Below, piece after piece: positions 53,017-62,115 of a DNA stretch of 64,000 nucleotides (positions within the stretch are counted from its first letter, which is position 1; each line of letters starts with the position of its first letter). The stretch covers positions 1 to 64,000 of the forward strand of contig CAZPLR010000006.1 of assembly GCA_964587555.1 (NCBI GenBank), read 5' to 3'. The position numbers were made by a program, and so were the translations under genes. The notes beneath the pieces are model-generated. The model saw only the letters and a program-made list of their open reading frames with translations, ran no database searches and had not been told where the DNA came from. Source of the DNA: JAHHTP01 sp964587555 (lineage in GTDB: Bacteria > Bacillota > Clostridia > Oscillospirales > Ruminococcaceae).

Positions 53017-55035
53017 ATGAAAGGCTATGGAAAAAACGGTCGGATTCTGAACCGGCTGACCGCAGTTTGTATGGCGGTTTTGCTCGTTTTTGGGGGCGTG
53101 GCGCTTGCGCCAGAAACGCTTGCCGCTTCAGTGAGTACGGCGCACGCATATATTTATACGAACAAAAACTGCTCGATGCCGCAGACCGGCACGGCAAAAA
53201 CGGTTTTCTTTCTGGTGGACTTTCCGGATTATCGGAATAAGGACAAAGCTTTGACTGCACAGGCGGTGCAGGAAGCGTATTTTTCGGCCGATGAAACTGG
53301 GATCACTGGGTACTATCAGCGTTCCTCGTTCGGTGCGCTGACCATTCAAGGCACGGCATACGGCTGGTACACTGCAAAGCAGAACCGCAGCGCCTATACG
53401 GGCGAGGGGGGCGATGAAAAGCTCTATCAAGAGACAATCGCCTATTACCAAAAGCGCGGCGTGGATTTTTCTGCATTTGACGGCGATAAGGACGGCGTGA
53501 TCGATTGCGTTTATCTGCTGTTTGCCGGAGGGGATACCGGTTATAACAGCGATTGGTGGAGTTATACTGGTTATTTGGGCGACGCTTCTTATACCGTAGA
53601 CGGCAAAACGCTCGGCAGCTATGTCAAGCTTGCGGAGAACGATACTATGGTTGCGATCCATGAAACGGGGCATGCGCTGGGACTGTGGGATTACTATCAA
53701 ACGGATGAAAACAGCACCGTTTCCTATGGAATCGGCGGACACGATATGATGGACGATAATACCGGCGATCATAACGCGCTTTCTAAAATTTTACTTGGAT
53801 GGCTGACTCCGCAGGTTATTTTAGGCTCGAGCATCAGCCATACCATCAGCGTTTCGCTGAAAAGCAGCGCAGAGGGCGATTGCGCCGTATTTTTCCCGGA
53901 CGGAAAAGCGGATTACGGCGGCGAATATTATGTGATCGAGTATCTGACCGCAGATGGTTTTTGTGCGGAGGATGGACTGCTGGAGGAAAGCGCGTTTCGG
54001 GTGCTGCATGTACAGGGAACCGACGCACAGGGCAGATTGCAGGTTTCCTTTGTAGAGGCGGATCGAAACGGAAGCGTTGCAGGACTTGAAAAATGGCAGG
54101 AAGGCGACCTGTTTGGCACCGGTATGACCTTTTCGACTGAGCTGCAAAACGTGCCGTATCTGCTGTTTTTAGGCAGTATATCGCCGTCTGAAGAGGAAGA
54201 GCTTGGAATGCTCTGTTTTCTGACGCAGGAGCAGCAGGCGGAAAAGGAGCAGGAGATTAGCTGCGATACCAGCACGATCCTGCTGAAAAAGAATATGGCG
54301 TACTCTCCGATTGTGACCGATGAAAGTGGGGTCAGCATCAACCGGAAGGTGAACTGGTTGAGCGTTTCTCCGGAGATCGCGCAGGTTGGCACGACCGGGT
54401 GTATCACCGCGAAAAAGGCCGGTCACGCGGTGATTATTGGTACGATGGAGTGGGATGCCAAAGGGAACATCAGCATTATAATTATCGATGTTTACGTCGT
54501 GTCCAGCTTAAAAAGCATTTGTTTTTCTGCCAGTAAGCAGTCACTGTATCCGGGCAGTAAGGCGAAGATGTCGATCACAGTCGACGGTGTGGATCTGACC
54601 GATTCGCTGAAGATAAGCTGGAGTGTGAGCAATTCTAGGCTTTCGGTGAACGGCAAAGGTACGATTACTGCGAATAAGGTCGGTTTATCCACCGTGAAAG
54701 CAACCTTGCAGGGCGGTATTATTCTTACCAATCAGCTGACGATTGATTTTTCAACGTTAAAGGCAAAGGCGGTACAAAGCGGCACGCGGGCTGTGACAGT
54801 CAGTTGGAATCAGGTCAAAGGGGCGACCGGATATAGCGTATACCGGTATAACTATTTGACGAAAGAGGATCCGGTGCTGATTGCCACCATTAAGAGTGCG
54901 AATACGCTCTCTTATACCGATAAAAAGCTGACCAAAAACGGCAGCTACGCCTATCAGGTTTTTGCGTTTGACGCTTCCCAGTCACAGACCGTCTACTCTG
55001 ACGGCAGCGGATGGAAAAATATCAAGCTTTCTTAG
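53017..55035 (+). CDS. Secreted M6-family metalloprotease with C-terminal Ig/Fn3-like domains
   Basis: 672 residues. Signal peptide (about 8-36, cleavage near ETLAAS), then an M6 (immune-inhibitor-A-like) catalytic domain with the zinc motif HETGHALGLWD (H215, E216, H219, D225) and a calcium-loop-like DGDKDGVID (155-163). The second half has bacterial Ig-like (Big2) repeats with TGCITAKKAGHAVI and GTITANKVGLSTVKA, and ends in a fibronectin-III-like domain (GYSVYRYN). No anchor, so probably released. GTG 53005 is an alternative start with a better-spaced GGAAGG. Confidence 0.85.
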   Translation: MKGYGKNGRILNRLTAVCMAVLLVFGGVALAPETLAASVSTAHAYIYTNKNCSMPQTGTAKTVFFLVDFPDYRNKDKALTAQAVQEAYFSADETGITGYYQRSSFGALTIQGTAYGWYTAKQNRSAYTGEGGDEKLYQETIAYYQKRGVDFSAFDGDKDGVIDCVYLLFAGGDTGYNSDWWSYTGYLGDASYTVDGKTLGSYVKLAENDTMVAIHETGHALGLWDYYQTDENSTVSYGIGGHDMMDDNTGDHNALSKILLGWLTPQVILGSSISHTISVSLKSSAEGDCAVFFPDGKADYGGEYYVIEYLTADGFCAEDGLLEESAFRVLHVQGTDAQGRLQVSFVEADRNGSVAGLEKWQEGDLFGTGMTFSTELQNVPYLLFLGSISPSEEEELGMLCFLTQEQQAEKEQEISCDTSTILLKKNMAYSPIVTDESGVSINRKVNWLSVSPEIAQVGTTGCITAKKAGHAVIIGTMEWDAKGNISIIIIDVYVVSSLKSICFSASKQSLYPGSKAKMSITVDGVDLTDSLKISWSVSNSRLSVNGKGTITANKVGLSTVKATLQGGIILTNQLTIDFSTLKAKAVQSGTRAVTVSWNQVKGATGYSVYRYNYLTKEDPVLIATIKSANTLSYTDKKLTKNGSYAYQVFAFDASQSQTVYSDGSGWKNIKLS

Positions 55036-55057
55036 CGCAGAGGGCAGGATACAATCA

Positions 55058-55093
55058 AGGGACTGTTTTTCAGATGAGGAGCAGTCCCTTTTT
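55058..55093 (+). terminator. Terminator of the M6 protease gene
   Basis: Stem AAGGGACTG / CAGTCCCTT (55058-55066, 55082-55090) with a 15-base loop and a T-run to 55093. Confidence 0.8.
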
Positions 55094-55201
55094 GGTGCCG
55101 CATCGAGCTGCGGTTTGGCAGGGCTGCCGGTGACGCTTTGGAGCAATGCGTTCGGCATCGCGGTATACCTGATGGCAGACGCGCTGCCAACGGCTAGGAA
55201 A

Positions 55202-55239
55202 AAAAAGAGTGCGGCGAAGGACTCCGCCGCACTCTTTTT
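55202..55239. terminator. Bidirectional terminator
   Basis: Long stem AAAAAGAGTGCGGCG / CGCCGCACTCTTTTT around AAGGACTC. It ends the minus-strand gene at 55242 (stop codon 3 bases away) and could stop plus-strand read-through. Confidence 0.85.
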
Positions 55240-55241
55240 GA

Positions 55242-55532
55242 TTATTTTTCATTTTTCTGCTCGCTCAGCGCATTGGTCAGCCAAATATCGGCAAGCTCTA
55301 ACGCATTGTAAGCGCCGACACGCTGCGCGGAATTGAGCATTTGCATTCCGCCGTCCGGTTTTTGATGGATTAGCGTGATGGCAAATTTTGTTTCATCGGG
55401 GACGTCCTCTTTTTCTAAGATACGCATCATCACAAAATGCCCCTCGCTGACATAGCCGTAATAGATTTCGCTGCCCTTACGGACGAGCGGTCTGTCTTTA
55501 TACATGGAATAAGGCGTTCGATTCTCTGCCAT
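55242..55532 (-). CDS. Small conserved protein of unknown function
   Basis: 96 residues, soluble, no membrane segment. It starts MAENRTPYSMYKDRPLVRKG and includes IYYGYVSEGHFVMMRILE, a pattern I have the impression is conserved in Clostridia without a known role. Good ribosome site (AAGGAGGG), its own promoter and terminator all support a real gene. The C-terminus is charged (LSEQKNEK). No function is proposed. Confidence 0.75.
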   Translation of the reverse strand: MAENRTPYSMYKDRPLVRKGSEIYYGYVSEGHFVMMRILEKEDVPDETKFAITLIHQKPDGGMQMLNSAQRVGAYNALELADIWLTNALSEQKNEK

Positions 55533-55988
55533 ATAAAAACCCTCCTTCTGTTTGACGTGAGGTCAATAAAAACGAAAATGGGAAAATATAATCTTACTGA
55601 TTTATATTATAGCACGATGGCAAGGAAAAGGCAAAGAACATTTTGTAAACTTCAAAAGACTTTTCACCGCAAAGCTGCTCATGCTCTTTGTCAAGCGGTA
55701 TGCCGTATTTTGTTCGCAGCGCCTAACCGTCCCTCCGCATCAAAAAGCGTATATCCATACCGTCTTGCTCCTAATGCCGGAAACATATAGCCGCCGCAAA
55801 TGGTCTTCCGTTTTCCATAATAATACAACGTTCTGTTTTAAATGGAATTGTTTTTGAAAGTATTGGAGCGATATTGGCTGAAATATATAGCGAAATACGG
55901 AAGGGTGGAACCGCCGTGTAGCTATGCAATCACATGGGTGCAGAATTTACGGAAAAATGAGGGAATGCGGCTTATGAGGGGACGACAG
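55533..55988. other. Gene-free region with an orphan T-box core
   Basis: No gene is supported here. It holds the promoter of the 55242-55532 gene (minus strand; TTGCCT, 17 bases, TATAAT with -10 at 55606-55611). On the plus strand GGGTGGAACCGCCGTG at 55903-55918 looks like a T-box antiterminator core, but no plus-strand gene or terminator follows. The rest is featureless. Confidence 0.6.
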
Positions 55989-56756
55989 TTAAATACACGG
56001 CATGACGTTTCCGCCGCAAACCGGAATATACGCCCCGGTGATATAGCTGGAAAGATCGCTGGCAAGAAACGCGACGACGTTTGCGATCTCCTGATCTGTC
56101 CCGCGGCGGCGCAGCGGAACGGCGCTGTCGTAAGTCTCGGACTTCTCGGTGTGGTTGACACGATCTCGTTCACTGATCGTCCAGCCCGGCGCCACTTGGT
56201 TGACCGTGATATTATACTGTCCGACTTCCTTTGCTAAAATGCGCATTACGCCGTCCATACCGCGTTTTCCGGCGACGTAGGCAGATTGAGTCGGGAAATT
56301 CTGCATGGCGCATTCGGTATTGATGCCGATAACCCTGCCATACCTTTTTTCGATCATATGCGGGACGAACGCTTGCGCCATGTTCACGTTGTGCAGCACG
56401 CAGGAGCGGAATTGGCTCTCATAATCTTGGATCGGCTGGTCTAGGACCGTTGTCCACTCGTATTGGATCACCGCGCAGTCGACAATGATGTCCGGCTCGG
56501 CAAACTCCCGCTTAATGTCATCCGCCATTGCCATGACCGCGTCGTGGTCGGTAACGTCGCAGGCGTGCAGATAGACCTTGACCTTGCTCTCTGCTTCGAT
56601 TTTCTGCTTTAGCTCCTCTGCTTTGGCGCGGTTGCTGTGGTAGACCAAAATCAGGTCTGCGCCGCAGTCGGCGAGAGTTGCCGCCATTACACGCCCAAGC
56701 TGTCCGGTCGCGCCGGTCAGGAGCAGAGTTTTTCCGGTTAGATTGCAGGATAACAT
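55989..56756 (-). CDS. SDR-family oxidoreductase
   Basis: 255-residue NAD(P)-dependent short-chain dehydrogenase. Cofactor loop TGATGQLGRVMA, HACDVTDHDAV, the active-site Tyr/Lys in SAYVAGKRGMDGV, and the C-terminal SYITGAYIPVCGG. The usual NNAG is replaced by VDCAVIQ, so substrate handling may differ. ATG 56756 follows GAAAGGGGA. It lies 100 bases after pduL, separated by a strong hairpin; a shared role is not evident. Confidence 0.85.
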   Translation of the reverse strand: MLSCNLTGKTLLLTGATGQLGRVMAATLADCGADLILVYHSNRAKAEELKQKIEAESKVKVYLHACDVTDHDAVMAMADDIKREFAEPDIIVDCAVIQYEWTTVLDQPIQDYESQFRSCVLHNVNMAQAFVPHMIEKRYGRVIGINTECAMQNFPTQSAYVAGKRGMDGVMRILAKEVGQYNITVNQVAPGWTISERDRVNHTEKSETYDSAVPLRRRGTDQEIANVVAFLASDLSSYITGAYIPVCGGNVMPCI

Positions 56757-56786
56757 AAATTTTCCCCTTTCAAAAATCTGATATGA

Positions 56787-56822
56787 CAGATCGGCAGGGG
56801 AAATCGATCTCCTGCCGATCTG
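56787..56822 (-). terminator. Hairpin between pduL and the SDR gene
   Basis: 12-bp stem CAGATCGGCAGG / CCTGCCGATCTG (56787-56798, 56811-56822). On the minus strand TCATATCAGATTTTTG follows, so it may terminate pduL or act as a partial attenuator before the SDR gene. Confidence 0.55.
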
Positions 56823-56857
56823 GGGCATTTTGCCATGTAGTGTCTGAATGAAACGGA

Positions 56858-57430
56858 TTATTTCAGGATTTCGCCGTAAACAACGCCGGAACAGCCGCAG
56901 GCGTTGGATTCGTCGGTGTCGATATGCATTGCCGCGTCGTATTTCTCGCTGACGCGAACGACAACGTCGCCTAGGATTGCGCTGCGCTCTGCGGTTTCGA
57001 TCTTGACCGAAACAATCTCGCCGTTTGTAACGCCCGCCTCAGCGGCTTGTGCCGGGGTGAAGTGGATGTGACGTTTTGCGGCGATTACGCCCTCTGAAAT
57101 CTCAAGCTCGCCCTTCGGACCGATTAGCTTGCATGCGCCGCTTCCGGCGATGTCGCCAGACTCGCGGATCGGAGCGGCTATGCCGATTTTCCGCGCATCG
57201 GTCAAGGATAGCTCTACCTGAACTGCGCTGCGCTCCGGCCCTAGGATAGATACGCCCGCCATCTCGCCCTTTGGTCCAACGACGGTTACGCGCTCGTTGG
57301 TCGCAAATTGACCCGGCTGGGACAGATCCTTCTTATGAGAAAGCTCGAAGCCTTCGCCAAATAAAATGGCAAGCGCCTCTTTGGTGACATGAAGATGACG
57401 TGCAGAAGTTTCAACAAGTACTTTTGCCAT
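56858..57430 (-). CDS. pduL: Phosphate propanoyltransferase (PduL-type phosphotransacylase)
   Basis: Exchanges CoA and phosphate on short acyl groups (acetyl or propanoyl). 190 residues, two PduL beta-barrel domains with metal-binding motifs SARHLHV (near residue 8) and AAKRHIHFTPAQA (near 120). There is no N-terminal microcompartment signal and no microcompartment gene nearby, so it may be the cell's free phosphotransacylase for acetate formation in place of Pta. ATG 57430 behind GGAGGT; own promoter. Confidence 0.93.
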   Translation of the reverse strand: MAKVLVETSARHLHVTKEALAILFGEGFELSHKKDLSQPGQFATNERVTVVGPKGEMAGVSILGPERSAVQVELSLTDARKIGIAAPIRESGDIAGSGACKLIGPKGELEISEGVIAAKRHIHFTPAQAAEAGVTNGEIVSVKIETAERSAILGDVVVRVSEKYDAAMHIDTDESNACGCSGVVYGEILK

Positions 57431-57514
57431 GAGAGTACCTCCAAATGAAAATAAATATTCAATCGGGCGGCTCTTCCCCTCTTTTTCCGGCAAAGAGCCG
57501 CTCTTTCTGCTTTT

Positions 57515-57543
57515 ATTATAGTACAAATGCGGAAAAATGTAAA
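57515..57543 (-). promoter_or_regulatory. Sigma-A promoter of pduL
   Basis: Minus strand: TTTACA (57538-57543), 17-base spacer, TATAAT (57515-57520). The leader of about 80 bases can pair AGCGGCTCTTTG with a downstream GAAGAGCCGC. Confidence 0.7.
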
Positions 57544-57606
57544 GAACATCTTTTGTTTTTCCCGTTGAGACTGAAAAGCCAAACGCAGTTTTTTCGGGAG
57601 CTTTCT

Positions 57607-60432
57607 TTATGAGAGCTTGACCTTTACCGTCTTTACGCCATGCGCATGGATCGGGAATCGAACAGTGCCGCCGTCGACCTCGGCCGCTTCAGCCGGCTGT
57701 TCGTTCAGATCGGTCAGGCAGGCAAACGCCACCGGACTGCTGAAGGCGAGAACCGCCGTCGTGCTTTCGGCTTCGGCAAAGACGCGCAGGATCAAGCTGT
57801 CGTCATCCTCCGCCAGCTTGATGCAGGAGAGCGAAACGCCCGGATTCACCCGGACATACTGCTTGGCCAGCGGCAGAGTGCCCGGATGTGCGGTATTGGT
57901 GATATAGAGGCATTCGTTTACAAATTCGTCCGCCATGCGGTAGAGCGCGTCGTTTTCCGGACGCGATACGCCCAGCCCGATCTGCACATAACGTGCGCCA
58001 ACCTCCGGATAGGCGTTTGGACCAGAGGTAGTGCGCAGCAGGTTGACCTCCAGCTGATCGTCATAGCCTCGGTAGCCGTATTTGGTGTCGGTCAGCAGAG
58101 TAACGGCGTGCTTTCCGGTCTCCGGCAGAGCGGTGTAAAAGCGGCGGGAGAAGCTGTCGTGGCGGCAATTTGGCTTGCGGTCGAGCGTATCGAACTGTAT
58201 CTCGCTGCGGTAAGCCTTGACCGCATAGGAAAGCGGCGCGGCAAATCGCAGAACGGGGATCGTTTCGCCCTTTTGCGCGATCTCGCCCCAATCCGCCTTG
58301 ACCGAAAAGCGCAATGCTCTTGCCGTTTCATCGAGGGAGACGGTAACCTGAAGCTTGGAGCGCTCGAAGCGGATGGCATAGCAGAACTTTTGCCGTAAGC
58401 CGGAGGTTTTGACCTCCTCGGTCAAGACAGGCTTGCAGGTTTTATTCAGGTTTTGCAGATGAGCGTAATTCCCTTCCACCCACGCAGAACCGCCCTTATA
58501 GCTGCCGTTCTCTGCCGCAAGCGTAAAGTACGCCGAAGGCGTGTTGATAAGGACCTCGCCGGTTTCCTTGTCGGTAAGGGATATAAGTTCCATTGTCATC
58601 GGCGAAAACTCTGCGCGCAGATATAGATTTTCCAATACCAGTTGCGGATAGTAGGTCACGCGCGGGTCAGGCGGGAAATAGGCAAAGCGGAAGCTCTCCC
58701 GCGGCTTTTCTGTGACGATATAGCTGGCGTAGCCATAGGCAGGAACCTTCACATGGATCAGCAGCGTCGTGCAGAGATGATTCCATGCGCCCGGCGTGGT
58801 GCTTAGATGTTCAAACGGCACATTTTCACCCGCTTCGTCGGTCACAACCATGCAGACGGCGTTTCCGTACCAGTCCCAAATGCTGATCTCCTCTACCGTT
58901 TCACGATCATAGCGCGTTGGGTTGAAGAAATGGAGAATGCGGGTTCTTCCGCGCCCGCGCTCGGCGGCAGGGAATTTGTAGCGGTGCGCTTCGTCGATCA
59001 TGCAGCCGACGCCGCCGCCCTCCGCGCGGGAGGATAGCGCCTCGTCCGGCGTTTCAAACCGCGAGGTATCGATTGCAGCGGCAAATTTTTGCAGTGCGAT
59101 CACCGCCGCAGTGTCGGCGCTTGCGAGCGCCTCCTCAAAGCAGCCGCGGGCGTGATCCTTGCTTTCCTGCACGCCGGAGCCGGGCAGGATATCGTGGAAA
59201 TGGTTGAATAGCGCCTTTTCCCACGCGCCGCGATAGCCGGGATAGCGCTTGCCGCCTGCGTCGATGGTTGAAAGGGCGTTTAACGTTTCCGAAAGCGTGA
59301 GGTGATCCTCAATGATGCGGTTTGCGGTCTTGATGCGTGATTCCGAGGTGTAGCAGCCGGTGAAGGTAGGTCCTAATTCCCCTTTGACGACTGGGAAGCC
59401 GTCTTTATATGGCTCGACAGCCGCAAAAAAGGCATGATAGGTGCTGAATTTGATGGTCGGCGCAACCGGCCAGCGCTGCATATCAAGAATACGCTCTATG
59501 TCCTTGCGAGTAGGCCCGCCGCCGTGATCGCCGACGCCGTATATTTTCATGAAATCCTTGACCTTGTAGTCGCGGCAGAATTTCGGGATAAGCGATAGGT
59601 AAATCGGGCGGATGCTGTCGTTGTACCAAAGCGGTTCGTTGCAGGCAAGCACCTCCGCGCCGGATTCGGACTGCCACCGGTATAAGAACGGCCCGTCTAA
59701 GCCGCGGCAGTGGTAGAAGTATTTGATTCCGCCCTGCGCGAATATCTCCGGGATCGCGCCCGAATGCCCAAAGCTGTCCGGATGAAAGTCGTTGTTGATC
59801 GCGTCGTATGGAAGGGAGAATTCTTCGTTGAGAAAACGCTTGGTGTAAAGGATATGCCTTGCCATGCTTTCGCCGCTCGGCAGGTTCTTGTCCAGCTCCA
59901 CCCATGTTGAACCGGCAAATTCCCAACGTCCCTCCTTGACCCGCGCCTTGATCTCTTCAAACATGTCTGGGTCATATCGCTTGACCAGATCGTAGGTTGC
60001 CGCCTGCGACTGCGAAAAGATAAAGTCCGGATATTCCTTCATCAAATTGAGCATCGTGCGGAATGTTCCGGTTACAATCGCGGCGGTTTCGTGATAGCCC
60101 CACATCCAGTCCATGTCCAAATGTGCATGCGCGACGCAATGCACGGTATATTCCTTTGCCTTGGCGGAGAGCGGTAAAAGCAGCTCCTCCGCTTTTTGGC
60201 AGAGATCGTCCGGCAGCGCGTGGGTGGCAAGAAAGCGTTCGTATAATAGATCGACCGCTTTCTCACATAGCGTGTCGTAAGCGCCGTTTTCCCCCTTGGA
60301 AAGTTCCAGCGCGGTGGCGATCTGCGCAAAAATGCGTTCGCCCCAGTAGGAAAGCTCCGGCGGATCGAACCAATGGCTCGGCGGCTCGGGCTTCATGGCG
60401 GCTATTTTGTCGTAAATGCTGAGCTTTTGCAT
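57607..60432 (-). CDS. Alpha-mannosidase, glycoside hydrolase family 38
   Basis: 941 residues, full length. The catalytic domain has AHAHLDMDWMWGYHET (zinc ligands H104, D106) and NDFHPDSFGHS with D219 as likely nucleophile; GDHGGGPT is a further family block. The middle and beta-sandwich C-terminal domains follow. No signal peptide: the enzyme is cytoplasmic and would act on imported mannosides or glycan fragments. ATG 60432 follows AAGGGGAAAGGA. Monocistronic; no sugar transporter or regulator adjoins it. Confidence 0.94.
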   Translation of the reverse strand: MQKLSIYDKIAAMKPEPPSHWFDPPELSYWGERIFAQIATALELSKGENGAYDTLCEKAVDLLYERFLATHALPDDLCQKAEELLLPLSAKAKEYTVHCVAHAHLDMDWMWGYHETAAIVTGTFRTMLNLMKEYPDFIFSQSQAATYDLVKRYDPDMFEEIKARVKEGRWEFAGSTWVELDKNLPSGESMARHILYTKRFLNEEFSLPYDAINNDFHPDSFGHSGAIPEIFAQGGIKYFYHCRGLDGPFLYRWQSESGAEVLACNEPLWYNDSIRPIYLSLIPKFCRDYKVKDFMKIYGVGDHGGGPTRKDIERILDMQRWPVAPTIKFSTYHAFFAAVEPYKDGFPVVKGELGPTFTGCYTSESRIKTANRIIEDHLTLSETLNALSTIDAGGKRYPGYRGAWEKALFNHFHDILPGSGVQESKDHARGCFEEALASADTAAVIALQKFAAAIDTSRFETPDEALSSRAEGGGVGCMIDEAHRYKFPAAERGRGRTRILHFFNPTRYDRETVEEISIWDWYGNAVCMVVTDEAGENVPFEHLSTTPGAWNHLCTTLLIHVKVPAYGYASYIVTEKPRESFRFAYFPPDPRVTYYPQLVLENLYLRAEFSPMTMELISLTDKETGEVLINTPSAYFTLAAENGSYKGGSAWVEGNYAHLQNLNKTCKPVLTEEVKTSGLRQKFCYAIRFERSKLQVTVSLDETARALRFSVKADWGEIAQKGETIPVLRFAAPLSYAVKAYRSEIQFDTLDRKPNCRHDSFSRRFYTALPETGKHAVTLLTDTKYGYRGYDDQLEVNLLRTTSGPNAYPEVGARYVQIGLGVSRPENDALYRMADEFVNECLYITNTAHPGTLPLAKQYVRVNPGVSLSCIKLAEDDDSLILRVFAEAESTTAVLAFSSPVAFACLTDLNEQPAEAAEVDGGTVRFPIHAHGVKTVKVKLS

Positions 60433-60498
60433 TGTTTTTCCTTTCCCCTTTTGCCGCATTTTTCCTGTTCGGACACGGCAATCGTTTTGCTTTTCTTT

Positions 60499-60527
60499 AT
60501 TTTAACATTATATTGACACGGTTGCAA
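60499..60527 (-). promoter_or_regulatory. Sigma-A promoter of the alpha-mannosidase gene
   Basis: Minus strand: TTGCAA (60522-60527), 17-base spacer, TAAAAT (60499-60504). Confidence 0.55.
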
Positions 60528-60586
60528 TCATTTTTAAGCAGATGATAAAAAATGTAATATAAATCAAAAAAAGAACCGCTTTTCGA

Positions 60587-60615
60587 TTGCCAAAAGCGGA
60601 AAATGACATTATAAT
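60587..60615 (+). promoter_or_regulatory. Sigma-A promoter of murD
   Basis: TTGCCA at 60587-60592, 17-base spacer, TATAAT at 60610-60615; leader about 75 bases with a small GCGGA / TCCGC hairpin. Confidence 0.75.
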
Positions 60616-60697
60616 AGAATAGGTGCATTAGCCGATTTTTGATGTAGTGTGCGGATAGGAGTGTCCGCGCAGATAAAAGATAAAGGGAGTGACGTTT

Positions 60698-62101
60698 TTG
60701 CAGATAGAAAAAGATCCGTTTTGGCGGCTGCGCGGCAGGAGGGTATATGTGATCGGTCTTGGCGTGAGTCATAAGGAATTGGTGCCGCTGCTAGCCGAAA
60801 AGGGCATTGATGTGACCGTATGCGATAAAAGCGAAAAATACAAGACAGAGAATGAGGCTTTTTTACAGGGGCTGCATGTGAAATACCTGCTGGGGGCGGA
60901 TTATCCGGCGAACCTTCGTGACGCGGATGTGATCTTCCGCACGCCGGGAATGTACTATTATGATCCGGCTTTGATCGATGCGCGCGAGAGCGGCGTTGTG
61001 GTGACCTCGGAAGCCGAGATGTTTTTTGAAAACTGTCCTTGTCCGATCTATGCTGTGACCGGCTCGGACGGTAAGACAACAACAACAACCTTGATCTATG
61101 AGATGCTCAAGGCGTCCGGAAAAACGGTACATTTGGGCGGAAACATCGGAAAACCGCTGTATTCCAGAATCGAACAGGTAAAAGCGCAGGATGCGGCGGT
61201 CGTGGAGCTTTCCAGCTTTCAATTGCTTTCCATGCGCAGTTCGCCGGATGTGGCGGTTATCACCAATATTTCCCCAAACCATCTGAACGTGCATAAGGAT
61301 ATGAAGGAGTATATCGATGCAAAGTGCAATATCCTTTGGCATCAGAATGCGTTTTCCCGCGCGGTATTAAACCGCGACGATGAAACGACCTATGGTTTGA
61401 AAGGCTTTGTGCGCGGAGACCTTTCGCTTTTTTCCAGACGGCAGAAGGTAAAGACCGGCGCGTATTTGCGGGATGACGGCTATCTGATCCGCTGTGAAAA
61501 TGGCACGGAGGAGGTGCTGCTGCACAAGGATGAGATCCGCATCCCGGGTATCCACAATGTGGAAAACTACCTGGCTGCGATCGCGGCGGCAGGGAATGCG
61601 GTTCCCAAGGAGGCAATCTGCGCGGTTGCGCGGAATTTTAATGGCGTAGAGCATCGAATCGAATACGTGCGGACCGTAAACGGCGTGAAGTATTACAACG
61701 ACTCGATTGCGACCAGCCCCACCCGCGTAGTCGCGGGTCTGCGCGCGTTTTCGCAGAAGCTGATAGTAATTGCGGGCGGATATGATAAAAATATCCCGTA
61801 CGAGCCGCTTGGAAAGGATGTCAATGAGCGGGTGAAGCTGCTGATCCTGCTGGGAAAGACCGGGCCGAAGATCGAAAAGGCAGTGACCGAATATCCGGGC
61901 TATGACCCGCAGAAGCTTCAGATCGTTCGGGTAAAAACGCTGGAGGAGGCGGTGGAGCAGGCGAAAAGGCTTGCCGTTCCGGGGGATATCGTCATGCTTT
62001 CACCGGCAAGCGCAAGCTTTGACCTGTACCGCAATTTTGAAGAACGTGGTCAGCATTTCAAACAGCTTGTGATGGCGTTGAGCGAAGAAAAAAATGGATA
62101 G
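60698..62101 (+). CDS. murD: UDP-N-acetylmuramoylalanine--D-glutamate ligase
   Basis: Adds D-Glu to the peptidoglycan precursor in the cytoplasm. 467 residues: N-terminal VYVIGLGVSHKELVPLL, ATP-binding TGSDGKTTTTTLIYEM, the central domain with ISPNHLNVHKD, and C-terminal IEYVRTVNGVKYYNDSIATS, LIVIAGGYDKNIPYEPL and LSPASASFD, all typical of MurD. The start is TTG 60698, 8 bases after GGGAG; GTG 60689 sits on the ribosome site. It stands outside a division-cell-wall cluster and leads two M42 peptidase genes. Confidence 0.95.
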   Translation: MQIEKDPFWRLRGRRVYVIGLGVSHKELVPLLAEKGIDVTVCDKSEKYKTENEAFLQGLHVKYLLGADYPANLRDADVIFRTPGMYYYDPALIDARESGVVVTSEAEMFFENCPCPIYAVTGSDGKTTTTTLIYEMLKASGKTVHLGGNIGKPLYSRIEQVKAQDAAVVELSSFQLLSMRSSPDVAVITNISPNHLNVHKDMKEYIDAKCNILWHQNAFSRAVLNRDDETTYGLKGFVRGDLSLFSRRQKVKTGAYLRDDGYLIRCENGTEEVLLHKDEIRIPGIHNVENYLAAIAAAGNAVPKEAICAVARNFNGVEHRIEYVRTVNGVKYYNDSIATSPTRVVAGLRAFSQKLIVIAGGYDKNIPYEPLGKDVNERVKLLILLGKTGPKIEKAVTEYPGYDPQKLQIVRVKTLEEAVEQAKRLAVPGDIVMLSPASASFDLYRNFEERGQHFKQLVMALSEEKNG

Positions 62102-62115
62102 AAAGAGGAAGAAAG

